From Glutamicibacter halophytocola (lineage in GTDB: Bacteria > Actinomycetota > Actinomycetes > Actinomycetales > Micrococcaceae), in contig NZ_CP012750.1 in assembly GCF_001302565.1 (NCBI RefSeq), positions 2,356,001 to 2,420,000 of the forward strand: a stretch of 64,000 nucleotides of DNA, given 5' to 3'. A program made the position numbers and the translations under genes. Below the pieces are notes generated by a model. It was given only the letters and a program-made list of their open reading frames with translations. It was not told the DNA's origin and did no database searches. This document shows, one piece after another, positions 45,701 through 54,270 of this stretch (position 1 is its first letter; each line of letters starts with the position of its first letter).

Positions 45701-45947
45701 TGAAAGTTCGTTCGGCGCGGCGGCTCAAGTCATCGCGAATGGAGGCGGCGGTCAAGCGCGTGGGGGCAATAATCAACAGCGACTGCGGATCCAGTCCGGC
45801 GTCCAGGTGCGCGACGGCCGTGTTGATGAGGGCATTCGTCTTGCCGGTTCCTGGCGCACCGGCAACAAGCACCGGGCCACTTATCGTCTGAAGCTGATCC
45901 ACGATGTCCTGCGCATCCGACCGTGCCTCATATCGCGTTTCATCCAT
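42741..45947 (-). CDS. adnA: AdnA: recombination helicase-nuclease subunit
   Basis: Partner of AdnB (1068 residues). N-terminal helicase-like domain: Walker A in VAGAPGTGKTNALIN; the motif II region is LALVLVDDLQEATLSQHRLL (DDLQ instead of DEFQ, so ATPase may be weaker, as reported for the mycobacterial subunit). C-terminal RecB-type nuclease: LRGIIDRVEVDANGRVTVVD with LKTG. The final segment has a C-x6-C-x2-C cluster (NCTLPEICPLCAEG), three of the ligands of an Fe-S cluster; the usual first Cys is replaced by Ser in KSPLNWF. Divergent from the exonuclease gene through the alkyltransferase-like gene upstream, 2 bases away. Confidence 0.92.
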   Translation of the reverse strand: MDETRYEARSDAQDIVDQLQTISGPVLVAGAPGTGKTNALINTAVAHLDAGLDPQSLLIIAPTRLTAASIRDDLSRRAERTFTEPVVRTWSAYAFDLIRRARVEGLLPFLERPPRLLSGPEQDTLIGNLLEGHATGLTTGPQWPSELELAIETRGFRKEIREFFDRVSELGLEPADIEQRGEEAARPEWVAAAHFYQEYRDLLDLGSAEAFDPAGLITRAAELLEEHPDFLHAEQDRLALVLVDDLQEATLSQHRLLALLAKDRPLVAFAAPDSVVQGFRGARTDELHRFAQNYTSTTEATFLELAHGYRMPPQITKAWERIVQRVPLAAGLRGRTLEPRQAGNDDACQALAFENSTLEERFIAQRIVQLSLFENRSLSDIAIVVRNGSQVRSYSRFLEGQGIAVQVPPAEIPLKDEGAVRPLLDLLELSFNNSAADDPLLMQNLLLSRYGMSTALEIRRLRQLLRQHEAAQGGRRSSQELLETCLREPELAQDLGKPAFGLQRLLKMYGALNSELASGTATPETALWAMWEASGRAQAWREEALGAGTSARRADHDLDAVLSLFQAAERFVDQLPGASVPQFIEHILNQDLPMDSLATRAAGGHMVTVLTTAAAAGKEWPIVFIPGLQEGAWPNLRLRGELLGSNALADVVEHGIGFLATRTPTHLVRQIRNDELRSFSNAVSRASEQLICTAVDNEDSQPSSFLDLVDPPGPEGRATTAVPRIRSLPTLVAQLRNTAESSKAAQLGTTPVAEGSDPVGQYRDAVNVLAQLATSQQPVRGAHPEQWWGLLPLSSTAPVVPEDQPRRVSPSKVETLVKSPLNWFVQSAGGTAAHDFAASLGTLIHSIAEEHPEASGSEYQRILEQRWPELEKLDNWEGQRDFDRATLMLKKFAQYCIAMRQEGRELVAREMPFQIEVPTPDGSQVQLRGIIDRVEVDANGRVTVVDLKTGSMAPSKSDTLEHPQLGVYQTAIQLGALQENPDTAGLSDQPAGASLVYVGTNTKSPTIREQPSLAEDDWAKTLILEAASLMGHSEFITRHVAGSSGILGNCTLPEICPLCAEGRQVTEP

Positions 45948-45949
45948 GG

Positions 45950-46339
45950 TTATAGTTGATCATCCAATTCGGACATTTTGGGGTTGCCCAGTGACAGCCT
46001 GAGGATATCGATTTTCTCCCACTGCGACGGCGTGGGGTTCCAGCGGAGCTTCTTCATGTCTACTCGTCGACCCGGTTGTGCGAGTTGTTCGCTATCCCAG
46101 TGCTCGCTGGCTCTTGGACGGAGCGGTTCAGCAATATTTCCGTCGGCCCGCAACACGCGCCACCAGGGAGTTCCGCTGAGTGCAGCGGACATGGCTTTGC
46201 CTACCTGGCGTGGTCCGCCGCTGCCCAGGAGCTCGGCGATGTCGCCATAGCTGAGCACGGCACCTGGTGGAATCAGCTGGGCAAGTTGATATACGGCCTG
46301 AACGTAATCGAGCTGGCTTGGCGCTGCAGCATCTGTCAT
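45950..46339 (-). CDS. Alkyltransferase-like protein (MGMT fold without catalytic Cys)
   Basis: A 129-residue protein of the O6-alkylguanine-DNA alkyltransferase C-terminal fold: GAVLSYGDIAELLGSGGPRQ and GKAMSAALSGTPWWRVLRADG. The alkyl-accepting PCHR reads PWWR, the alkyltransferase-like (ATL) signature. ATL proteins bind O6-alkylguanine and hand it to nucleotide excision repair. The ATG 46339 gives the family length; the longer frame (to 46657) crosses the next gene. It is 2 bases upstream of adnA, likely one operon with it (Rv3204 lies beside adnA in M. tuberculosis). Confidence 0.88.
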   Translation of the reverse strand: MTDAAAPSQLDYVQAVYQLAQLIPPGAVLSYGDIAELLGSGGPRQVGKAMSAALSGTPWWRVLRADGNIAEPLRPRASEHWDSEQLAQPGRRVDMKKLRWNPTPSQWEKIDILRLSLGNPKMSELDDQL

Positions 46340-46427
46340 GGTCCTATTCTGCCAAGGAGCAGGCCTTGATCCACAACGGGCGCGTCTGGCCGTGGCAGTA
46401 TCTTGATCTGCCTGTAGCGTTGTACCC

Positions 46428-47111
46428 ATGAATGAATGGCACAAGGGCCTCGCAATTGGCTTTGACTTGGAAACTACCGGCGTCGACACCACCACTGCAC
46501 GTATCGTGACCGCATCAGTTGTGCTGCTTGACGAACAAGGCAATGTGGTTAATCGCCGCGAGTGGCTGGTCAATCCGGAAGTTGAGATTCCTGAGGCGGC
46601 TACCGCAGTGCACGGGATCTCCACCGAGAAGGCCAGAACAGAGGGCGCCCCGGCCAAGCAGTCGGTTCAAGAAATTCTGCAGCTGCTGATGTTCGCTTCT
46701 GAGCAATCGCCCATCGTGGCTTTTAACGCATCCTACGATTTTTCAGTGCTCTATCACGAGGCACTCAGGTACGACCTGCCGCCGTTCTTCCCGGGCAATG
46801 TCATTGATCCCTTCATCATCGACAAGCAGGTCGACAAGTTCCGCAAAGGCAAGCGCACCTTGGCGGCGGCGTGCGAGTTCTATGGCGTCGTCCTAGAAAA
46901 CGCGCATACTTCCTTGGCCGATGCCATCGCCTGCGTGGCCGTCGCTCGGCAAATCGGAGAGCGCTACCCGCAGTTGCAGGTGGATCCTCAAGTACTTCAT
47001 GGTTGGCAGATTGGCTGGGCGCGCGAGCAGGCTGAAAGCTTCCAAACTTACCTTCGGAAAACGAAACCAGATGCCGTTGTTGACGGCGCATGGCCGATCA
47101 TGGAGGCGTAA
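46428..47111 (+). CDS. DEDDh 3'-5' exonuclease (DnaQ-like)
   Basis: A 227-residue proofreading-type exonuclease. The exonuclease motifs are GFDLETTGVD (ExoI), FNASYDFSVLYHEA (ExoII) and HTSLADAIACVAVARQ (ExoIII, with the His of DEDDh). No BRCT or polymerase is fused. The role may be DNA repair or RNA trimming; substrate not evident. The start is 88 bases from the divergent ATL-adnA operon, so they may share a promoter region. A weak hairpin follows the stop. Confidence 0.88.
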   Translation: MNEWHKGLAIGFDLETTGVDTTTARIVTASVVLLDEQGNVVNRREWLVNPEVEIPEAATAVHGISTEKARTEGAPAKQSVQEILQLLMFASEQSPIVAFNASYDFSVLYHEALRYDLPPFFPGNVIDPFIIDKQVDKFRKGKRTLAAACEFYGVVLENAHTSLADAIACVAVARQIGERYPQLQVDPQVLHGWQIGWAREQAESFQTYLRKTKPDAVVDGAWPIMEA

Positions 47112-47115
47112 GTCA

Positions 47116-47139
47116 CAGGCACGCAAGGCTCTGTGCCTG
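47116..47139 (+). terminator. Possible terminator after the exonuclease gene
   Basis: Seven-bp stem CAGGCAC/GTGCCTG just after the stop codon, loop 10; no T tract, so a weak call. Confidence 0.4.
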
Positions 47140-47313
47140 ATATCACAACTCGGCTGGTCCCTGATGCGAGATTCCGCGGAAGTCAATAGTTCATGTTCTG
47201 TCACAATTCGAAGAATAATCTTCGAGCCGGACAGCTTGATGACTCCCAGCTAAGAATTTTAACCCGGTTTTCACACCCATTCGGGCGATTTTGTTCGATA
47301 ATGGTTCAATGGA

Positions 47314-47330
47314 GGGTACTCTCTGTACCC
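47314..47330 (+). promoter_or_regulatory. Palindrome before metN
   Basis: GGGTAC, five-base spacer, GTACCC, 26 bases upstream of the metN start and downstream of a plausible TTCGATAATGG box. Possible operator or small hairpin. No SAM riboswitch (no S-box core) is visible in the 220-base leader. Confidence 0.35.
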
Positions 47331-47355
47331 AATGAGAACTAAAGGAACACGCCTA

Positions 47356-48348
47356 GTGATCACAGTCAGTGACCTGCGCAAGGTCTACCAGCAGGGCAGC
47401 AAGGATGTTGTTGCTCTTGATGGTGTCAGTCTTGAAGTCCCCACCGGGAAAATTCATGGCATCGTCGGACATTCCGGGGCTGGCAAGTCCACCCTTGTTC
47501 GTTGCTTGACCTTGCTTGACCAACCGACTTCCGGCACCGTATCCGTCAACGGAAAAGAACTGACTAATGTCAGCTCCGAGGAGCTGCGCAACGCTCGTCG
47601 TCGCATCGGCATGGTGTTCCAGCACGCTAATCTTTTTGATTCGCGCACGACCGAGCAGAACGTTGCCTACCCGTTGGAATTGGTTGGCACCCCGAAGGAC
47701 CAGGTTGCCAGCAAGGTCGCTGAGCTATTGGAACTAGTTGGCCTCTCACAGTTCGCCAAGGCGTACCCTTCACAGCTTTCCGGCGGTCAGCGTCAACGTG
47801 TTGGCATCGCCCGCGCACTGACCACCGATCCGGATGTTTTGCTGTGCGACGAGCCAACCAGTGCTCTCGATCCGAAAACCACGGACGAAATTCTTGAACT
47901 GGTCAAGAAGCTGCGTGATCGCCTGAACATCACGGTGCTGATCATCACCCACGAAATGCACGTGGTGAAGCAGGCCTGCGACTCCGTTTCCCTGCTGGAA
48001 GGCGGAAAGATCGTCGAGCATGGCGACATCGAAGCCGTCATTACCAACGCTTCGGGACGCCTGGCTTCGACTTTGCTTCCGCTTCCTGGCGACGCGCCCC
48101 GCGCTGAAGGCTCAGGCCCGATCCTTGATCTGCTCTACACCGGCCAGCAGGCAACCGAGCCAGTGATATCCTCCTTGGCCCGCAAGTTCAACACTGATGT
48201 CAACGTCCTGGCCGGATCCGTCGAACAACTAGGTGAGCAGCAGTATGCACACCTGCGTCTGCAACTGACCGCGGACGCTGATTTGGAAGCTATCGTGAAT
48301 CACTTGTCCTCCACCGGAATCGCAGTGACCGTGAAGGGAGCCAAGTAG
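47356..48348 (+). CDS. metN: Methionine ABC transporter ATP-binding protein MetN
   Basis: ATPase of the D/L-methionine importer, 330 residues. Walker A GHSGAGKST, signature LSGGQRQR, Walker B VLLCDEPTSALDP, H-loop LIITHEMHVV. The C-terminal ACT-like NIL domain (about 245-330; GPILDLLYTGQQATEPVISS, TGIAVTVKGAK) is the methionine-binding regulatory domain that inhibits transport. GTG 47356 with AAAGGA 10 bases upstream was preferred to ATG 47332, which has no site. metI starts three bases after its stop. Confidence 0.95.
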   Translation: MITVSDLRKVYQQGSKDVVALDGVSLEVPTGKIHGIVGHSGAGKSTLVRCLTLLDQPTSGTVSVNGKELTNVSSEELRNARRRIGMVFQHANLFDSRTTEQNVAYPLELVGTPKDQVASKVAELLELVGLSQFAKAYPSQLSGGQRQRVGIARALTTDPDVLLCDEPTSALDPKTTDEILELVKKLRDRLNITVLIITHEMHVVKQACDSVSLLEGGKIVEHGDIEAVITNASGRLASTLLPLPGDAPRAEGSGPILDLLYTGQQATEPVISSLARKFNTDVNVLAGSVEQLGEQQYAHLRLQLTADADLEAIVNHLSSTGIAVTVKGAK

Positions 48349-48351
48349 ATC

Positions 48352-49017
48352 ATGGATTTCTTCACTCCAACAGTTCTCAAGGCCATGGGCACCGCCACAG
48401 TTGAAACCCTGCAGATGGTAGTCATCTCTGGAATTATCACTGTTGTCATCGGCTTGATCCTGGGCATCCTGCTGCACGTCACCGACAAGGGCGGGCTGAC
48501 CCCCATCCGCTGGCTCAACGTCGTGCTTTCAGCAATCATCGTCAACATCACCCGTTCGATACCGTTCGCCATTCTGATGGTTGCCCTGATCCCGTTCTCC
48601 GCGATGGTGGTTGGAGCTTCGCTGGGGCCCATTGCGGCCTCGGTCTCGCTGACCATCGGCACCATCCCGTTCTTCGCCCGCCTCGTTGAGACCGCACTGC
48701 GCGATGTCTCCACTGGCAAGGTTGATGCGGCATTGGTCATGGGTTCCACCAAGATGCAGACCATCCGCAAGGTGCTCGTGCCTGAGGCCATGCCCGGCAT
48801 CATTGCCGCCGTTACCACCACCGTGGTGACGCTGATCGGCTATTCCGCGATGGCCGGCCTGGTGGGTGGTGGCGGCCTGGGCCGCATGGCCTACACCTAC
48901 GGCTACACCCGCTACAACATGCCGATCATGCTCGCGACGATCATCATCATTGTCGTATTGGTGCAACTGGTCCAGATCATCGGCGATGCCATTGCCCGCA
49001 AGGTCGACCACCGCTAA
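48352..49017 (+). CDS. metI: Methionine ABC transporter permease MetI
   Basis: Membrane permease of 221 residues with five to six helices (for example VVISGIITVVIGLILGILLH, MLATIIIIVVLVQLVQIIG). The permease coupling loop reads VDAALVMGSTKMQTIRKVLVPEAMPG. Length and topology are those of MetI. Between metN and metQ in the usual order; ATG 48352 is immediately after metN. Confidence 0.95.
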   Translation: MDFFTPTVLKAMGTATVETLQMVVISGIITVVIGLILGILLHVTDKGGLTPIRWLNVVLSAIIVNITRSIPFAILMVALIPFSAMVVGASLGPIAASVSLTIGTIPFFARLVETALRDVSTGKVDAALVMGSTKMQTIRKVLVPEAMPGIIAAVTTTVVTLIGYSAMAGLVGGGGLGRMAYTYGYTRYNMPIMLATIIIIVVLVQLVQIIGDAIARKVDHR

Positions 49018-49129
49018 GGCAACTCTAGATTTCCACCGGTCCTGCCGGTGGAGCCGTGGAATATGTCATGACACGGCAAACCTCACTCGCAACCGTGCCC
49101 CACGGCTCGAAACCAAAGGAAGACAAGCT

Positions 49130-49978
49130 ATGCGCAAAAAGCTCGCACTTGCAATCACCGGCATCGCCACTGCGTTCGCGCTGACCGCCTGCGGCAGCAG
49201 CGACCCATCGGCAGACGCCACTGCAACTTTGGACCCGGCAAACCCGGTCACCATCAAGGTCGGCGCCAGCCCCGTCCCGCAGTCCGACATCCTGAACTAC
49301 ATTGACGAGAACCTGGCCAAGGATGCCGGTATCGACCTGGACGTCGTGGAAATCGACGACTATGTCACCCCGAACACCTCGCTCAATGAGGGCACCCTGG
49401 ACGCCAACTACTTCCAGACCGAGGCCTACCTGAAGACCGAAACCGAGGAAAAGGGCTACAAGTTCGCGCACGGCGCTGGTATCCACGTGGAGCCGATGAC
49501 CGCCTTCTCGAAGACCTTCAAGGATCCAAAGGACGTCACCGAGGGCACCACGGTTCTGCTGAACAACGACCCAGTGAACCAGATCCGCGGCATGCGCGTT
49601 CTGGAAGCCGCTGGCCTGCTGAAGAACATTGCCGACGATGATTCCATCCTCACCGTCCAGGACGACAAGGACAAGAACCCTCTGTCCCTGAAGCTCAAGG
49701 ATGCCAACGCAGAGCAGGTAGTCCAGTACTACAAGAGCGACGACTCCATCGGCGTGGCCGTGATCAACGGCAATTTCATCGTCCAGGCCAAGCTGAACAA
49801 GGACGAAATCCTGGCTCAGGAATCTGGCGACAACAACCCTAACGCCAACTTCCTGACCTGGCGCGAGGGCGAAGAGACCCCAGCAATCAAGAAGCTTGAC
49901 GAGCTGCTGCACTCGGATGAGGTTCGCGCCTACATCGAGAAGACCTGGACCGACGGAAGCGTCATCCCAGCGTTCTAA
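49130..49978 (+). CDS. metQ: Methionine-binding lipoprotein MetQ
   Basis: NlpA-family solute-binding lipoprotein of 282 residues. Signal peptide with lipobox LTACGSS (Cys about 20), then IKVGASPVPQSDILNYI, NEGTLDANYFQTEAYL and ANFLTWREGEETPAIKKL, all typical of MetQ. Delivers methionine to MetNI. AAAGGAAG lies 8 bases before the ATG. A strong palindromic terminator follows. The 112-base gap from metI holds a short inverted element (CCACCGGTCC...CCGGTGG) that may tune relative output. Confidence 0.95.
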   Translation: MRKKLALAITGIATAFALTACGSSDPSADATATLDPANPVTIKVGASPVPQSDILNYIDENLAKDAGIDLDVVEIDDYVTPNTSLNEGTLDANYFQTEAYLKTETEEKGYKFAHGAGIHVEPMTAFSKTFKDPKDVTEGTTVLLNNDPVNQIRGMRVLEAAGLLKNIADDDSILTVQDDKDKNPLSLKLKDANAEQVVQYYKSDDSIGVAVINGNFIVQAKLNKDEILAQESGDNNPNANFLTWREGEETPAIKKLDELLHSDEVRAYIEKTWTDGSVIPAF

Positions 49979-50010
49979 TCCTGTCAGTCCTCCCAGGGCC
50001 ACGACTGTCA

Positions 50011-50042
50011 ACTGCCCGAGATCCATATGGATCTCGGGCAGT
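50011..50042 (+). terminator. Terminator of the metNIQ operon
   Basis: Perfect 32-base palindrome (ACTGCCCGAGATCCAT and its complement), followed by TTTCGTTTGG. 33 bases after the metQ stop. Confidence 0.85.
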
Positions 50043-50083
50043 TTCGTTTGGTGCCGGGTTGTACATCGGTGGATGCAAGGCAT

Positions 50084-50136
50084 AAAAAAACCGGGGGCAG
50101 TGGGCACCATGATCAGTTGGTGCCCACCGCCCCCGG
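50084..50136 (-). terminator. Terminator of the heme operon
   Basis: Nineteen-bp stem (50091-50109 with 50118-50136, one mismatch) ending in a run of seven T on the minus strand, just beyond the hemL stop. Convergent with the metQ terminator. Confidence 0.92.
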
Positions 50137-50148
50137 GCGTAATGGCGC

Positions 50149-51456
50149 TTAGGCCTTGGCAGCAGCTGCGGCCTTGGCGGCTGCAGGCAGTGCGGCGAAG
50201 ATCTTCTCCATCGCGGCATCATCGTGCGCTGCAGAGACGAACCATGCCTCGAATACGCTCGGTGGCAGGTAAATGCCGGAGTCAAGCATGGAGTGGAAGA
50301 ACGGAGCGTAGCGGAACCCTTCCTGCGCCTGCGCATCGGCGTAGTTGTGCACGCCCTTCGCGGAGGTGCCGAAGGCCACCGAGAACAAGGTGCCAGCACG
50401 CTGGATGGAGTGGTCCAGGCCTGCTGCGTTGAAGGACTCGGTGATCGCTGCCTGCAATGCCTCGGACTGCTTCCCCAAGTGGGCGTAGACGTCTTCGGTA
50501 GCATGGGTCAGCTGGGCGATACCGGCAGCCATCGCTACCGGGTTGCCGGACAGGGTACCAGCCTGGTAAACCGGGCCCAGTGGCGCCAGGTAATCCATGA
50601 CCTCTGCGCGGCCGCCCAGGGCAGCCGTTGGCAGGCCGCCGCCAATCACCTTGCCGAAGGTGTACAAATCTGCGGTCCAGTCCTCGACCTTGCCAGTCAG
50701 GCCCCAGTAGCCGGAGGATGATGCACGGAAGCCGGTGAGCACCTCATCGAGGATCAGCAGCGCGCCGTGCTTGCTGGTCGTCTCCTTCAAGAACTTGTTA
50801 AAGCCCTCTTCTGGAGTGACTACGCCCATGTTGCACGGGGCCGACTCGGTGATCACTGCGGCAATGTTGGCACCATGCTCGGCGAAGGCGGCCTCGATGG
50901 CTGCACGGTCGTTGTACGGCAGCACCAAGGTCTCGGCGGCCGTGGCCGCGGTGACACCTGCAGAACCAGGCAATGCCAGGGTGGCAACACCCGAACCGGC
51001 ATCAGCCAGCAGCCCATCAAGGTGGCCGTGGTAGCAGCCGGAGAACTTGATGATCAGGTCGCGGCCGGTGTAGCCGCGAGCCAAGCGCACAGCGGTCATG
51101 GTGGCTTCGGTACCGGTGGAGACCATGCGGACTCGATCCACACCGCCCATGCGGGATTTGATCAGCTGGCCGAGCTTGGCCTCATCCGGCGTGGAAGCTC
51201 CGAAGGACAGGCCGCGATCTACCGCGGCATGCACGGCAGCCTGGATTTCCGGGTGGGCATGGCCCAGCAGCGCCGGACCCCAGGAGCAGACCAGATCGAC
51301 ATATTCCTTGCCGTCGGCATCGGTCAGGTAGGCGCCCTTGGCCCCCACCATGAATGGCGGAACGCCGCCGACAGAACCGAAGGCGCGTACCGGGGAGTTA
51401 ACGCCGCCGGGCATGACCTCGCGGGCCTCGGCAAAGAGCTGTTCAGAGTTCGACAT
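50149..51456 (-). CDS. hemL: Glutamate-1-semialdehyde 2,1-aminomutase
   Basis: PLP enzyme that makes 5-aminolevulinate from glutamate-1-semialdehyde, working with GluTR (hemA). The 435-residue protein shows [26 protein letters not shown], the PLP lysine in [18 protein letters not shown] and [13 protein letters not shown]. The Ala-rich C-terminal tail is unusual but short. Last gene of the minus-strand heme operon, 5 bases downstream of hemB. Confidence 0.96.
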   Translation of the reverse strand: MSNSEQLFAEAREVMPGGVNSPVRAFGSVGGVPPFMVGAKGAYLTDADGKEYVDLVCSWGPALLGHAHPEIQAAVHAAVDRGLSFGASTPDEAKLGQLIKSRMGGVDRVRMVSTGTEATMTAVRLARGYTGRDLIIKFSGCYHGHLDGLLADAGSGVATLALPGSAGVTAATAAETLVLPYNDRAAIEAAFAEHGANIAAVITESAPCNMGVVTPEEGFNKFLKETTSKHGALLILDEVLTGFRASSSGYWGLTGKVEDWTADLYTFGKVIGGGLPTAALGGRAEVMDYLAPLGPVYQAGTLSGNPVAMAAGIAQLTHATEDVYAHLGKQSEALQAAITESFNAAGLDHSIQRAGTLFSVAFGTSAKGVHNYADAQAQEGFRYAPFFHSMLDSGIYLPPSVFEAWFVSAAHDDAAMEKIFAALPAAAKAAAAAKA

Positions 51457-51461
51457 CAGTC

Positions 51462-52445
51462 TTACTTACCTTCCTTGAGCCAGCCGGCAACTTCGGCTGC
51501 GTAGTATGTGAGGATTTGCTGGGCACCGGCCCGCTTGATGGACAACAGCGATTCAAGGACGGAGGACCTGCGGTCAATCCATCCGTTGGCGCTGGCCGCT
51601 TCGATCATCGAGTACTCGCCGGAAATCTGGTAGGCGGACACCGGTACCGGGGAGAACTCGGCCATGTCCCGCACGATGTCCAGGTAGCTCATTGCCGGCT
51701 TCACCATGATCATGTCGGCGCCCTCGGAAATATCCAATTCGGCTTCGATCACCGCTTCGCTGCGGTTGGCCGCATCCATCTGGTAGGTCCGGCGGTCCCC
51801 CTGCAGCTGGGAATCCACGGCTTCGCGGAATGGGCCGTAGAACGCGCTGGCGTACTTGGCGCTGTAGGCCAGCAGCGAAACGTCCTGGCGTCCTGCGGCA
51901 TCCAGCGCCTGGCGGATGACACCGATCTGGCCATCCATCATGCCCGAGGGGCCGAGCATGTGGGCCCCGGCTTCAGCCTGGGCCACGGCCATCTGGCCGT
52001 AGATTTCCAGGGTCGCGTCATTATCCACGGCGCCGTTGGCATCGAGCACGCCGCAGTGCCCGTGGGAAGTGAATTCGTCCAGGCACACGTCGGACATGAC
52101 GACCAGTTCATCGCCAACCTCTTCGCGCACGGCTTTGATCCCCTGGTTCAGGATGCCTTGCGGGTCCAGGCCGGCGGAACCGGTTTCGTCGCGTTCCTCG
52201 GGAATGCCAAAGAGCATGATGCCGCCCAGGCCGCGTTGCGCAGCATCATTGGCAGCGGCCTTGAGCGAGTCCATGGAGTGCTGGAAGACCCCTGGCATGG
52301 AGGTGATCTCGTTGGGCCGGCTCAGCCCCTCGCGCACGAAGGCGGGAAGGATCAGCTGGCGTGCCGACAGCTCATTTTCTGCGACCAGGCGGCGGATAGC
52401 TGGATTCTGCCGCAACCGGCGTGGTCGATGCTGGGGGAAACCCAT
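51462..52445 (-). CDS. hemB: Delta-aminolevulinic acid dehydratase (porphobilinogen synthase)
   Basis: Condenses two aminolevulinate molecules to porphobilinogen; 327 residues. Catalytic lysines are in [19 protein letters not shown] and [18 protein letters not shown]. The metal-site loop is [14 protein letters not shown]: the three-Cys zinc set is present at positions 1 and 3 but Asp at the middle, a mixed type found in some actinobacteria. It sits between hemD and hemL; order hemB-hemL is 5 bases apart. Confidence 0.95.
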   Translation of the reverse strand: MGFPQHRPRRLRQNPAIRRLVAENELSARQLILPAFVREGLSRPNEITSMPGVFQHSMDSLKAAANDAAQRGLGGIMLFGIPEERDETGSAGLDPQGILNQGIKAVREEVGDELVVMSDVCLDEFTSHGHCGVLDANGAVDNDATLEIYGQMAVAQAEAGAHMLGPSGMMDGQIGVIRQALDAAGRQDVSLLAYSAKYASAFYGPFREAVDSQLQGDRRTYQMDAANRSEAVIEAELDISEGADMIMVKPAMSYLDIVRDMAEFSPVPVSAYQISGEYSMIEAASANGWIDRRSSVLESLLSIKRAGAQQILTYYAAEVAGWLKEGK

Positions 52446-52465
52446 GGCTCTTCTTTCTCTCGTGA

Positions 52466-53284
52466 CTACTTGGTCTCTTCAGCTGCGGCAATGCCGTCGA
52501 GCTGAAGCAAATCCTTGGCCGCGCGGGCCAGGCCCTGCGGGGTTGGTTCTGCGGCGATCGCATGCACCGGCAGGCCTACTTCTGCCATGGCCTTGGCAGT
52601 GGGCGCACCGATCGCGATGGTGTGCACGCTGGGCGGCAGCCGGTCGCCGGCCAGCTGGGTAAAGCGCCGGGCTACGCTGGGCGCCGAGAAGACGACCAGG
52701 TCCATCTCAACCAGTTTCCCGCCAATGGCCCCGGGCGGCAGGATGTTCAGTGCCCCCTTGGCCGTGGAGCCATCCAGCACAGTGCCGGATGCGGGGGCAT
52801 TGACATTCTGGTAGGCGATCACTTCATCCACCGTGACCGGCTGCCTGGCCAGCCCGTCAGCCAAGGCGGGACTGGCCAGGTCGCCATGCGGATAGCAAAT
52901 GCGCGCGCCCGGCTCGGGATGCCACTGCTGCAGCATTCCGGCGGCCGATTGCAGTTGCGGCTGGACATCGGCCTTCCGGCCCAGCGTGGCGGCAATGGCC
53001 TGGCTGGTTTTTTCACCCACCGAGGCGATGCGCAACTGCGGTGGCAGAGGCCGTCCGGTCAGTAGCTGCCCGAGCACCTGCACGGTGCTCACCGAGGTCA
53101 GCACCAGCCACGAGTACTGCCCGCCGACAAGCCGGGTTGCCATGCGATCCAGGGCTTCGCGGTCCCGCGGCCAGATGGTTTCGATCAGCTGGGCACACCA
53201 CGAAGTGATGCCCAGCTTGCCGAACTCGTGCACGGTGGCCTCAGCTCGCGCCGGGTTGCGCAGGATCAATGCGTGATAGGCCAT
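52466..53284 (-). CDS. hemD: Uroporphyrinogen-III synthase
   Basis: Cyclises hydroxymethylbilane with ring-D inversion to uroporphyrinogen III. The family is poorly conserved; recognised from its two-lobed architecture and position: [65 protein letters not shown] and [18 protein letters not shown] 53284 (272 residues) was chosen; the 51 residues upstream of it are Arg-rich and are read from hemC in another frame. It follows hemC by 11 bases. Confidence 0.88.
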   Translation of the reverse strand: MAYHALILRNPARAEATVHEFGKLGITSWCAQLIETIWPRDREALDRMATRLVGGQYSWLVLTSVSTVQVLGQLLTGRPLPPQLRIASVGEKTSQAIAATLGRKADVQPQLQSAAGMLQQWHPEPGARICYPHGDLASPALADGLARQPVTVDEVIAYQNVNAPASGTVLDGSTAKGALNILPPGAIGGKLVEMDLVVFSAPSVARRFTQLAGDRLPPSVHTIAIGAPTAKAMAEVGLPVHAIAAEPTPQGLARAAKDLLQLDGIAAAEETK

Positions 53285-53295
53285 GGTCAAATGAT

Positions 53296-54270
53296 CTAGG
53301 CCAATCCGGCGATCACGGCCGCGCCATCGGCGATCATGGCACGAGCCAGGTCGCGGCCCAATTGCTGGGCGGAGGCGATGCCGGCGGCGGCAGTGCGCGC
53401 GCTTCGGCGCATGGTCTGGGAGCCATCGGGATTGCACGCCACGGCTTCCAGCACCAGCTCTCCCCCATCCAGGTGCGCCAAGGCGCCGATCGGTGCCGCA
53501 CAGCCTGCCTCCAGGGTGGAGAGCAGCGAGCGCTCGGCCACCACCTGCAGGCGCGTAGCCTCATCGTCGAAGGCCGCCAGCGCCTGGTCCAGTGCTCCAT
53601 GGCCGGAGCCCGCGGTGCGAGTTTCCAGCGCCAGGGCGCCTTGGCCCGGCGCCGGGAGCATGATCGAGGGATCGAGGTATTCGGTGATGTACTTTTCCAG
53701 GCCCAGCCGGCGCATTCCGGCCGCGGCAAGGATGACGGCGTCCAGGTCCCCCTGGGTGCCGCGTCCGACGCTGCCGTCATCCAGGGTTTCGCCGATCCCC
53801 TTGACCCGGCCCAGCCTGGTAGGCACATTGCCCCGGATATCCACGATCTGCAGGTCCGGGCGATGAGCCAGCAGCTGTGCCCCGCGGCGCGGCGAGCCGG
53901 TGCCCACCTTGGCGCCCTGCGGCAATTCATCGAGGCCAAGCCCGTCGTGCGAGCACAGCGCGTCGCGCACATCTTCACGCGCGGGGATGCAGGAAAGCAC
54001 CAAGCCCTCGGGCTGCGCGGTCGGCAGGTCCTTCAGGGAATGGACCGCCAAATCGCAGCCTGAGTCCAGAAGGTGCTGGCGCAGCGCCGCGGCAAAGACG
54101 CCGGTCCCGCCGAGGCTGGCCAGCGATCCGGTGACCACATCGCCTTCGGTTTTCACCAGTACGGTTTCCACGCCCAGCCCGGAAATTTCGGACAGCTTCT
54201 GGGCTGCCCAGCCGGTTTGCGTGGTGGCCAGCGCGCTGCCGCGGGTTCCCACCTTGAAAGTTGCGCTCAT
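53296..54270 (-). CDS. hemC: Hydroxymethylbilane synthase (porphobilinogen deaminase)
   Basis: Links four porphobilinogens; 324 residues. SATFKVGTRGSALATTQTGW is the start signature; the dipyrromethane-cofactor Cys lies in STLEAGCAAPIGALAHL. Also FAAALRQHLLDSGCDLAVHSLKDLP. ATG 54270 in an ATGA overlap with the cpfC stop. The 35 upstream codons in the same frame overlap cpfC and are not part of the protein. Confidence 0.96.
   Translation of the reverse strand: MSATFKVGTRGSALATTQTGWAAQKLSEISGLGVETVLVKTEGDVVTGSLASLGGTGVFAAALRQHLLDSGCDLAVHSLKDLPTAQPEGLVLSCIPAREDVRDALCSHDGLGLDELPQGAKVGTGSPRRGAQLLAHRPDLQIVDIRGNVPTRLGRVKGIGETLDDGSVGRGTQGDLDAVILAAAGMRRLGLEKYITEYLDPSIMLPAPGQGALALETRTAGSGHGALDQALAAFDDEATRLQVVAERSLLSTLEAGCAAPIGALAHLDGGELVLEAVACNPDGSQTMRRSARTAAAGIASAQQLGRDLARAMIADGAAVIAGLA

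Noticed and set aside
47112-47331. SAM riboswitch upstream of metN
   Set aside because: No S-box core sequence or pairing found in the leader.
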